From Lentisphaerota bacterium (GTDB lineage Bacteria > Verrucomicrobiota > Kiritimatiellia > JAAZAB01), in NCBI GenBank assembly GCA_016199105.1, contig JACQHI010000232.1, positions 1 to 7,799 on the forward strand: 7,799 nt of DNA, read 5' to 3'. The notes beneath the pieces are model-generated. The model did no database searches. It was not told the origin of the DNA and saw nothing but the letters and a program-made list of their open reading frames with translations. This document shows positions 1 to 5,692 of this stretch, piece by piece. Within the stretch, counting starts at the first letter, position 1, and every line of letters begins with the position of its first letter. A program made the translations under genes and the position numbers.

Positions 1-61
1 AGCTATGCCGGACAAGAGCGCCTGCTGTACTGCGGATACTCATTCAGACATGAAGACACAC

Positions 62-108
62 CCAACTTGCCAGTTGCCCCGTTCCTCACGGGGCCACTGG
101 CGAGTTGG
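62..108 (-). terminator. Strong stem-loop just downstream of the beta-barrel gene, probable terminator
   Basis: Positions 62-81 pair with 89-108 in a 20-position stem with only two mismatches (68/102 and 75/95), closing a 7-base loop at 82-88. The inner part is a run of G-C pairs (CCCCG against CGGGG). On the minus strand the stem begins 3 bases after the stop codon of the beta-barrel gene at 112-114, the place expected for a transcription terminator. The bases after the stem on the minus strand (GGGTGTGTCTTC) are only moderately T-rich, so it is not a textbook intrinsic terminator. It could instead be a 3'-protecting hairpin or a dispersed palindromic repeat. The plus-strand flank has no T-run. 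Confidence 0.6.
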
Positions 109-111
109 AGC

Positions 112-873
112 TCAGAACAGATAGGCGATCCCGAAGGCGAGGACCGGATAGAAGCGGAAGACGTCCACGTCGTCCTGGATATCCTCCTCCTCCTGGGCGA
201 GATCCGCCTGGAATTCGGGGGACAGGGCAATGATGCCGTCGGCCTCCAGGTCCACATCCGGGGAGCCCTGGAAGAGAATGCCCACATCGAACGAAAAGGT
301 CCAGGTCGAGCCGGGTTTGACCGCGTTCCCGAATCCGAGGCCCAGATAGGGCGCCCATTTCCGGAATTCCATCGTCCCGCTGAGAGTGCCCAGCACGGCG
401 GCGGGATATTCATGATCGCCGATGGTGACGCTGTCGTTGGGCGTTCCTTCGAGCTCGAACCTGTTCCGGTTGTAGTAAGCGCCGCCCGTGATGCGGAAAT
501 TATTCTCGAGCGGATGACAATCCAGCAACAGCCCCAGCGAAGCCCAGCGCAGCTCCGTCTCGTAATCCACATCGCTCCGGGTTCCATCGTAATTGAACGC
601 AAAATAGTTGCCGCCCACGCGCGCGTTCAGGATCTCGGTGAGCCCGACCGTCGCTTCCAGCCCCGGCCCCATCGTTCCCAGCTTGGCGCCCAAGGCGATA
701 TACGGCGGCGCATCCTCGTAGCCGACCGCTTCTTCCCGCGAACCCGTCCGGACCGTCTCCGCCGCCTGGGCCAGGATCGCCGTTGAAACCAACACACCCG
801 CCTGCAACGTTGCGATAGCTGCGGGCAGGCCCGCCACCAGCATCCAGCTCCGCCATCTGCTTCGATTTGCCAT
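112..873 (-). CDS. Small outer-membrane beta-barrel protein
   Basis: A 253-residue exported protein. The N-terminus has basic residues (RSRWRSW) followed by a hydrophobic stretch to about residue 35 and an AQA-A site near 36-38, which reads as a signal peptide. The mature part alternates polar and hydrophobic residues with many aromatic and glycine residues (GGNYFAF, PYLGLGFGNAV, WTFSFDVGILFQGSPDV) and ends in phenylalanine (FGIAYLF), the usual end of a barrel inserted by the BAM machinery. The layout resembles a widespread family of roughly 220-260 residue outer-membrane barrels with a 'YPVLAFGIAYLF'-like last strand and a short acidic helix (DLAQEEEDIQDD, residues 224-235) before it. The ligand is unknown. 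The ATG at 873 has an AAGGA at 883-887, 9 bases upstream. It lies 59 bp after the dehydrogenase gene on the same strand and could be the last operon member or have its own promoter. Confidence 0.85.
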   Translation of the reverse strand: MANRSRWRSWMLVAGLPAAIATLQAGVLVSTAILAQAAETVRTGSREEAVGYEDAPPYIALGAKLGTMGPGLEATVGLTEILNARVGGNYFAFNYDGTRSDVDYETELRWASLGLLLDCHPLENNFRITGGAYYNRNRFELEGTPNDSVTIGDHEYPAAVLGTLSGTMEFRKWAPYLGLGFGNAVKPGSTWTFSFDVGILFQGSPDVDLEADGIIALSPEFQADLAQEEEDIQDDVDVFRFYPVLAFGIAYLF

Positions 874-892
874 GATCGGGGATCCTTACTTT

Positions 893-927
893 ATTTTGGA
901 TTTTGGATTTTCGATTTCCGATTTCCG
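893..927. repeat. Five degenerate 7-bp tandem repeats in the dehydrogenase/beta-barrel gap
   Basis: Reading the plus strand from 893, five consecutive heptamers follow: ATTTTGG, ATTTTGG, ATTTTCG, ATTTCCG, ATTTCCG. The first two are identical, the last two are identical, and the middle one is intermediate. The tract fills most of the 59-bp gap between the dehydrogenase stop codon (933-935) and the beta-barrel start (873), and is much more AT-rich than its surroundings. It is outside any reading frame, so a change of copy number would alter spacing upstream of the barrel gene rather than a protein. Similar short heptamer tracts occur dispersed in other bacterial genomes, but whether this one is part of a genome-wide family cannot be told from one copy. 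Confidence 0.7.
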
Positions 928-932
928 AACGT

Positions 933-1940
933 TCAGGTCATCCGCGGCAACATGTCCGCGGTAATCTCGTCAATCAACGGCTTGCCGTCAAGAAAATTGA
1001 GGATGTTGGTCATCGCGCGCTTCCCCATCTCGGGATACATGTCCGTGGTCGGACCCGCCTGATGCGTGCTGATGACGCAGCGGGGCGTGTCGCGCAGGGG
1101 ATGATCGGGCGGGATCGGCTCCACCGCGAACACATCCAGTCCGGAAAACAGGCGGCCGGCCGCATGCTGGGCCGCGAGATCGTTCTCGTTCAGGATATTG
1201 CCCCGTCCGGTGTTCACGATCACCCCCCAGGCCGGAAGAAGGTTCATCGCGCCGGCATCCACCAGGTTGTTCGTCTCCGAGCTTTTGGCGGAATTCAGGG
1301 ACACAATGTCGGACTCCTGGAAGAGCGCCTCCCGGGTCGTCACGCGCCGGACTCCGAATTGCTCGAACACAGCGTCCGGCACATAGGGATCCAGGGCGGC
1401 GATCTTCACCCGGTACGGCCGCAACAGGGGCGCCAATTTCTGCGCCACGCGCCCGAAACCGACAATGCCCACGCGCTTCTCGAACAGGCTCATGGGCGCA
1501 GGCATGTCCGGCGCCGCCCACTGCCGGGCATTGACGATGGAACGGAACTCATAGCCGAGACGCCGCAAGCAGGCCAGGATGAGCATGTGCGAGCATTCGG
1601 CGATGGTATGACTGATGGCATCCCCCCAGTTCGTGAGCCGGACGCCATGGCGCAGGTTGTGGGGATGGACCACGCGGGCGACCGTGCCGGTCAGATGACA
1701 CCACAACTGGGGCTTCGGCGCCTCATAGGTTTCGGGCAGGCAATGCCGCCAGTTCCAGCCGCCGAGAATCACATCGGCCTGTTCCAGTTTTTTTATCCAT
1801 TCCGGCGCCGACATATCGGTCTGCTCGCCCACGACATCGGTTTCGACACGCCGCTCGAGTTCGGCGCGCAGCTCGGGCGGGAACGCCTGCCGATACAAGT
1901 CATCGGCCGCCAGTCGCAATAATTTCTTTTTGGGCATCAT
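933..1940 (-). CDS. D-isomer-specific 2-hydroxyacid dehydrogenase (NAD(P)-dependent)
   Basis: A 335-residue protein of the family that interconverts 2-keto acids and D-2-hydroxy acids, such as glycerate and phosphoglycerate dehydrogenases. The usual architecture is complete. An N-terminal half of the substrate domain is followed by the nucleotide-binding domain with VGIVGFGRVA (157-166) and an acidic residue ending the second strand (ALDPY, D184). The catalytic set is present: Arg246 in NTGRG, Glu274 in DVFAVEP and His293 in STHQAG. Length is normal for the family. The start at 1940 is chosen because its ATG overlaps the stop of oxidoreductase A by the four bases ATGA, with a GAAGGG at 1950-1955 nine bases upstream. 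The open frame continues upstream to 2729, but that part lies antiparallel-free inside the oxidoreductase gene in another frame and looks like non-protein. The substrate is not determinable; a sugar-acid or keto-acid from glycan breakdown is plausible from context. Confidence 0.92.
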   Translation of the reverse strand: MMPKKKLLRLAADDLYRQAFPPELRAELERRVETDVVGEQTDMSAPEWIKKLEQADVILGGWNWRHCLPETYEAPKPQLWCHLTGTVARVVHPHNLRHGVRLTNWGDAISHTIAECSHMLILACLRRLGYEFRSIVNARQWAAPDMPAPMSLFEKRVGIVGFGRVAQKLAPLLRPYRVKIAALDPYVPDAVFEQFGVRRVTTREALFQESDIVSLNSAKSSETNNLVDAGAMNLLPAWGVIVNTGRGNILNENDLAAQHAAGRLFSGLDVFAVEPIPPDHPLRDTPRCVISTHQAGPTTDMYPEMGKRAMTNILNFLDGKPLIDEITADMLPRMT

Positions 1941-3016
1941 GCTTTTACGCCCTTCGGAAGCGTATAATCCACCTTCACCCTTCGAAAATCCTCCTTCGCC
2001 GATCGTTCCGCCGCGAGGCAAACCATGTGGGATTTCCAGGCATCCAGTCCGTCCTGGACAGGCGGTTGCCCGCAGGCCATGCGCCGTATGAATTCCCGGC
2101 GCATGGCGCTGATATCGTGACAAAAGGCGCCGGCGGGTCCGCCGGAATAATCCTCGATCCTGTCGAACTCGACGCGCATGCCGCCGCTGCCGGCCGGATA
2201 CTCCACGATGCGATTGAACACCAGCCGCTCCCGGATCATATCCACGCCGATGGCGCCCTTCGTGAAGGTGAAGATCATGTTCATGTCGTGCCCCATCTGG
2301 GACCACTTGCCCGGATCGTTGGTGAAGGCGCTCAGCGTATGGGAGGTGAGGATGACGCCCAACGCCCCATTCTTGAAAAAGAAATGGCTGCAGACGTTGT
2401 CCTGAAAACGATACTGCGGCAGGACATTCGGCCCCACGATGCTCTGCACCGCCTCGATGTCCCCGCCGAAGTAGCGGAAGATATCCACCTCGTGGATGGG
2501 CTCCATGAAATACAGGCCGCCGCTTTTTTCGGGGCGGGTGCGCCAGATGCCGTTGCCCTCCTCCAGCCAGCAACCGCGGTGATGGATAAACTCGATACGC
2601 CGCAGCGCTCCGTATTCCCCCGAGTCGATCATCCCGCGAATGCGGCGGGCAAAGGGGGAAACGCGCATCTCGAAATCCACGCACAAGTGCGCCCCGCTTT
2701 TCCTCTGGGCCTGAACGATCCGGCTGCATTCGTCCCGGGTGATGCCCATCGGTTTTTCCAGAAACACGTGCTTGCCGGCATTCAGAAAGGCGATCGCCTG
2801 TTCGGCATGGACAAAGTTGGGCGTCGAAATCACCACCAGTTCCAGGCCCGGATGGTTCACCATCTTCCGGTAATCGGTATACATGGCGATCCCCGGATGC
2901 TGAACGGCCGAGGCCGCCATTTTCGCCTCATTGATGTCGCACCAGGCCACGGTATGGCAGTCGGGTCCCTCGTCACGAAACGTCCAGCCAATGTGTCCCA
3001 CGTTGATTTTCTTCAT
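1937..3016 (-). CDS. Gfo/Idh/MocA-family oxidoreductase, paralogue A
   Basis: A 359-residue member of the glucose-fructose/inositol dehydrogenase superfamily, which oxidises or reduces sugars with a nicotinamide cofactor. Family marks seen are the strand-turn STPNFVH (64-70), the conserved Glu-Lys-Pro at 87-89 (FLEKPMG) whose Lys is normally catalytic or cofactor-binding, and His175 with Asp178 in MEPIHEVD, the usual H-x-x-D of the substrate pocket. The beta-sheet C-terminal half follows. The N-terminal loop is odd: GHIGW replaces GxGxxG and the first helix is about nine residues short. The ATG at 3016 is preceded by AGGAAGG at 3024-3030 with a 7-base spacer, and overlaps the stop of paralogue B by ATGA. 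The open frame upstream to 3151 encodes only Gly/Pro-rich non-protein. It is about 76% identical to B by eye count, ungapped, and has no signal peptide, so it is presumably cytoplasmic. Confidence 0.9.
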   Translation of the reverse strand: MKKINVGHIGWTFRDEGPDCHTVAWCDINEAKMAASAVQHPGIAMYTDYRKMVNHPGLELVVISTPNFVHAEQAIAFLNAGKHVFLEKPMGITRDECSRIVQAQRKSGAHLCVDFEMRVSPFARRIRGMIDSGEYGALRRIEFIHHRGCWLEEGNGIWRTRPEKSGGLYFMEPIHEVDIFRYFGGDIEAVQSIVGPNVLPQYRFQDNVCSHFFFKNGALGVILTSHTLSAFTNDPGKWSQMGHDMNMIFTFTKGAIGVDMIRERLVFNRIVEYPAGSGGMRVEFDRIEDYSGGPAGAFCHDISAMRREFIRRMACGQPPVQDGLDAWKSHMVCLAAERSAKEDFRRVKVDYTLPKGVKA

Positions 3017-4146
3017 TTCGCAGCCTTCCTGGAACGACGGCGGCGAGGATTCTTTTCGGTTGCGGCGCTGTCCTTCACCCCACCCGGCAGCCGGTAATCC
3101 ACCGGCACCCGCCGGAAATCCTCCTGGAGGGACCGTTCCGCCGCCAAACACACCTTGTGCGACTTCCAGGCATCCAGGACATCCTGGACCGGCGGTTCTC
3201 CGCAGGCCATCCGCCGTATGAATTCCCGGCGCATGCGTTCGATGTCATGACAAAACACGAACCACCCCCCCGGCGACAGGTCTTCCGCGCGGTCGAATTC
3301 CACACGGTATCCGCCGGACCCCGCCGGATACTCCACGAGCCGGTTGATCAGAATCCGCGGCTTCAGAAAATCCACGGCAATGACCCCGCGGGTCAGCGTG
3401 AAAATCATGTTCATGTCATGCCCCAGCAGGGGCCACTTGGAATCCTCGCGGGTATGGGCGCTCAAGGTGTGGGAGCTGAGAAAAGTGCCCAGCACTCCGT
3501 TGGCGAAAAAGAAATGGCTGCAAACGTTGTCCTCGAAGCGGTATTGCGGAAGCACGTTCGGCCCCATCGTGCTCTGAACCGACACGATCTCGCCGGCGAA
3601 ATGGCGGATGATGTCCACGCTGTGAATGGGCTCCATGAAAAAATAACCGCCGCTCTGGTCGGGGCGGGTGCGCCAGATGCCGTTGCCCTCCTCCAGCCAG
3701 CAGCCGCGGTGATGGATGAATTCGATGCGCTTCAGGTCGCCATAGTCGCCGGAATCGATCAGGCTTTTCATGCGCGCCGCGAAGGGCGAGGTGCGCAGTT
3801 CGAAATCCACGCACACCTGTTTGCCGCTTTTGCGCTGGGCGGCCAGAATCCGGTCGCATTCCGTCCCGGTGATCCCCATCGGCTTTTCAAGGAAGACATG
3901 CTTGCCCGCTTCCAGAAAAGCGATGGCCTGCTCGGCATGAACGAAATTGGGCGTCGAAATGCACACCAACTCCAGCCCCGGATGGTTCACCATTTTCCGG
4001 TAATCGGTGTACATGGCGATCGTCGGATGCTGCTTGGCCGACGACGCCATTCGGTCCTCATTGATGTCGCACCAGGCCACGGTCTCGCAGTCCGGACCTT
4101 CATCACGGAACAACCAACCGATGTGACCGACTTTCAATTTTTTCAC
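3013..4146 (-). CDS. Gfo/Idh/MocA-family oxidoreductase, paralogue B with basic tail
   Basis: A 377-residue protein, first gene of the minus-strand cluster. It aligns with paralogue A without gaps over residues 1-358, with the same signatures: STPNFVH (64-70), FLEKPMG with Lys88, and MEPIHSVD with His175 and Asp178. It shares the unusual GHIGW loop in place of the Rossmann GxGxxG. Residues 359-377 are an extra tail rich in basic residues (PRRRRSRKAAK at 367-377) that A lacks. The start codon is GTG at 4144-4146: an AAAAGGAT at 4153-4160 places AGGA seven bases upstream, and the protein begins MKKLKVGHIG, matching MKKINVGHIG of A. The substrate is unknown. Either the two copies form a heteromer, or they act on successive or related sugars; both are inference. 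It is probably transcribed from the divergent gap 4147-4357. Confidence 0.9.
   Translation of the reverse strand: MKKLKVGHIGWLFRDEGPDCETVAWCDINEDRMASSAKQHPTIAMYTDYRKMVNHPGLELVCISTPNFVHAEQAIAFLEAGKHVFLEKPMGITGTECDRILAAQRKSGKQVCVDFELRTSPFAARMKSLIDSGDYGDLKRIEFIHHRGCWLEEGNGIWRTRPDQSGGYFFMEPIHSVDIIRHFAGEIVSVQSTMGPNVLPQYRFEDNVCSHFFFANGVLGTFLSSHTLSAHTREDSKWPLLGHDMNMIFTLTRGVIAVDFLKPRILINRLVEYPAGSGGYRVEFDRAEDLSPGGWFVFCHDIERMRREFIRRMACGEPPVQDVLDAWKSHKVCLAAERSLQEDFRRVPVDYRLPGGVKDSAATEKNPRRRRSRKAAK
3024..3030 (-). promoter_or_regulatory. Ribosome binding site of paralogue A, inside the tail of B
   Basis: AGGAAGG on the minus strand, seven bases before the ATG at 3016, is a near-ideal Shine-Dalgarno sequence. 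It settles the start of A against the longer open frame reaching 3151. It lies within the last codons of B (Arg-Lys of the RSRKAAK end), so ribosomes finishing B at the ATGA overlap are positioned to restart on A. Confidence 0.75.
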
Positions 4147-4357
4147 TCGTGGATCCTTTTGTATATGGAGAATTCAGGCGACCCTTCCAACGTGATCCGT
4201 CATCTTGCTTGCCAAGCCATAACCTTAGCGACGGCGGAAGCCCCCGGCAACGGCGGCTGGCAATCCGGGGAAGTTGTCGAAAGGCGCCGGTGATGTCAAG
4301 TGAAACACGGGGCTTGCTTTTTTTCGGCCGCTCCATTATTAAGCGCCCTTGCCTCGC
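4147..4357. promoter_or_regulatory. Divergent intergenic region between paralogue B and the NlpC/P60-like gene
   Basis: About 210 bp without a supported gene lies between two divergently read genes, so promoters for both probably lie here. Seen on the minus strand: a perfect TTGACA at 4294-4299, but the sequence 16-18 bases further is a poor -10 box. AAAAGGAT at 4153-4160 is the ribosome binding site of B. Also seen are an inverted repeat CCCCGG/CCGGGG at 4242-4247 and 4265-4270 (17-base spacer), a small palindrome GCTTG-C-CAAGC at 4207-4217, and seven Ts at 4318-4324. On the plus strand CATTAT at 4334-4339 is a weak -10 candidate. No operator of a named regulator family is recognisable. The individual sites are tentative; the promoter role of the region follows mainly from the gene arrangement. 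Confidence 0.4.
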
Positions 4358-5692
4358 ATGAAAAACGAAAACACAGACACGCCCGGCTCGGCTTCGAGGG
4401 AGGGAACTCCCCGGCTTGCCCCATCCTCGGCAAAGGGGGAAGCGCCCCGCTTGTCGATTTCCACGCCGCTGCTCGTCGCCTTATTACTGGCGATAACATT
4501 GCCCTGGCTGGTTGTCGGCTGGATGGTTTTTCGTCATACGGCCTCCTCCACGCAGCCGCCGTCCGTTCGTCCCGCGACGGAAGGCGTCATCAAACCGTCC
4601 GCCATGAAAGGCGTTGCCGGCCCCTGGGGAACCCTCGAGATCGAACCGATCGTCGTGGAGCCGCCCTCCGCTTTCTTCAGTTTCGATTACGATGTCGCGC
4701 CCAGCCGGCGCTGGATCGTTCGCAATGCGACGCCGGAGCAGACGCGCGAATTGTTTTCCCGTTCCGGGCTGAAAAGCAAGGCCGTTGACGAGGTGATGAA
4801 GACCGCCATCCGGAACGGGACCAATAACGACCAGATCGTGACGCCGCCGGATACGGTTGTCCTCGACATTTCCCCTTCGGTCCGCTCCGCGCTCTATACG
4901 GAGTTGGGTAAAAATCCCGCCAATCTCCTGCAGGCCAAACCCTACAAGTTTCGCGGCGCCACGGCTTACGACTGGTTCGCCAACAGCGAATTGCCGGAGT
5001 CGGTCCTCAAAAAAATACAGCCCCTGGTGTATCAACGCGGACCGATGCTCTGTTTCAGCGACCTGCATCTGGTCCTCCCCGAGATCCGCTCCCCGCTGGA
5101 CCGCATCCGCCTGCTGAGAACCTTGAACCGGGCCTCCTCCCTCTCCCTTCGGCTCAGGATCCAGGAAGGCGAATCCATGAATTCGATGCTGGCCTACTGG
5201 AGCCGGAACGATCGCCGCAGCGAGGTCGAGCCCATTCTGGAATCGATCCGCAACCAGGCCGGAGGCGGGCGGCTGGACGTGGTGTATCTGCTTCCGGCTT
5301 TTGCGCGAACGCGCTTGTACACCTATATCAACCCCACGCGCAGCGATCTCAACATCCGGAGGGACTGCCACTGGACGACCTTCAATTTCTTCAACGAGCT
5401 CCCGGACAACCGTTACGGCAGGGAGGAAACCCTGATCGATCTGGCCCTGAGCGAATATGAAGAGATCAACAGCCCGACGGACTTCGGCGATGTCATCATG
5501 TTTTTTATTCCCCCCAACACCGCCATCCATTCCTGCGTCTATATCGCCGACGACATCGTCTTCACCAAGAACGGCGTCGGATTTGGAGCGCCCTTTATTT
5601 TCGAACATCTGGAGAATGTCATCTCCGCCTACCGGGAGGAAGTCGGCTATTTCACCATGAAATACTGCCGCCGGCGCGATCACAAGGAATGA
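4358..5692 (+). CDS. Membrane-anchored protein with NlpC/P60-like C-terminal domain
   Basis: A 444-residue protein from the ATG at 4358. A proline- and serine-rich N-terminus of about 33 residues is followed by one hydrophobic segment at about 36-58 (LLVALLLAITLPWLVVGWMV), a signal anchor leaving the rest outside the cytoplasm. The middle (about 95-315) has no domain I recognise. The last 120 residues look like a divergent NlpC/P60 (papain-like) fold: Cys337 in RRDCHWTTFNFFNE, the FGDVIMFF strand (376-383) corresponding to the usual GD-[LV]-xFF, and His391 in IHSCVYIADD, corresponding to the HVGIYIGD strand. The third catalytic residue is not obvious. Such domains usually cut peptidoglycan peptides or amide bonds. 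The start is uncertain: the ATG has no clear ribosome binding site, whereas TTG at 4451 has one and would give 413 residues beginning just before the membrane segment. The 3' end overlaps the convergent lyase gene by 41 bp. Confidence 0.75.
   Translation: MKNENTDTPGSASREGTPRLAPSSAKGEAPRLSISTPLLVALLLAITLPWLVVGWMVFRHTASSTQPPSVRPATEGVIKPSAMKGVAGPWGTLEIEPIVVEPPSAFFSFDYDVAPSRRWIVRNATPEQTRELFSRSGLKSKAVDEVMKTAIRNGTNNDQIVTPPDTVVLDISPSVRSALYTELGKNPANLLQAKPYKFRGATAYDWFANSELPESVLKKIQPLVYQRGPMLCFSDLHLVLPEIRSPLDRIRLLRTLNRASSLSLRLRIQEGESMNSMLAYWSRNDRRSEVEPILESIRNQAGGGRLDVVYLLPAFARTRLYTYINPTRSDLNIRRDCHWTTFNFFNELPDNRYGREETLIDLALSEYEEINSPTDFGDVIMFFIPPNTAIHSCVYIADDIVFTKNGVGFGAPFIFEHLENVISAYREEVGYFTMKYCRRRDHKE
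4433..4442 (+). promoter_or_regulatory. Possible ribosome binding site for an internal TTG start at 4451
   Basis: The purine-rich AAGGGGGAAG lies eight bases before an in-frame TTG at 4451-4453. Starting there the protein would begin MSISTPLLVALLL, putting the membrane segment at the N-terminus as in a normal signal anchor, and dropping a 31-residue stretch of low-complexity Pro/Ser/Ala sequence. No comparable site precedes the ATG at 4358 (AAGCGCCCTTGCCTCGC). I kept the ATG as the default start because the codon itself is the common one. Confidence 0.4.

Larger units (their letters stand above)
1937..4146 (-). repeat. Tandem gene duplication (paralogues A and B)
   Basis: Two adjacent genes in the same orientation encode proteins with roughly 86 mismatches over 358 ungapped positions (counted by eye, about 76% identity). 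Similarity is also visible in DNA. The longest exact match I found is 44 bases, at 2529-2572 in A and 3659-3702 in B, covering the codons for the GCWLEEGNGIWRTRP segment, including all synonymous positions. Another exact stretch of about 27 bases covers the codons for TVAWCDINE. Elsewhere third positions have diverged (for example 2381-2460 against 3511-3590), so identity is uneven along the genes. Confidence 0.85.

Noticed and set aside
1..61. Left edge as part of another gene
   Set aside because: The 61 bases beyond the hairpin show no start, stop or motif tied to a recognisable product; too short to call.
67..786. Long plus-strand open frame opposite the beta-barrel gene
   Set aside because: It has no signal or domain and its sequence mirrors the minus-strand gene, which has a signal peptide and a C-terminal barrel signature. 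Similar antisense frames at 903-1922, 2027-3097, 3157-4293 and 5805-6992 are rejected for the same reason: GC-rich coding DNA keeps the complementary frames open.
1941..2729. Upstream extension of the dehydrogenase frame (about 263 extra codons)
   Set aside because: It lies wholly inside oxidoreductase A in another frame, is rich in Arg/Gly/Pro with no domain, and the ATG at 1940 has a binding site and the ATGA overlap.
3017..3151. 45-codon N-terminal extension of oxidoreductase A
   Set aside because: It is Gly/Pro/Ser-rich non-protein overlapping the end of B. The ATG at 3016 has an ideal ribosome binding site, and the resulting N-terminus matches that of B.
4294..4299. TTGACA as the -35 box of the oxidoreductase cluster
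   Set aside because: At 16-18 bases spacing the -10 position reads roughly CAACTT or ACAACT, a poor match, so no promoter is called; it is only noted inside the intergenic entry.
4318..4324. Run of seven Ts as an intrinsic terminator
   Set aside because: No stable stem precedes it on the plus strand, and no gene on that strand ends upstream of it.
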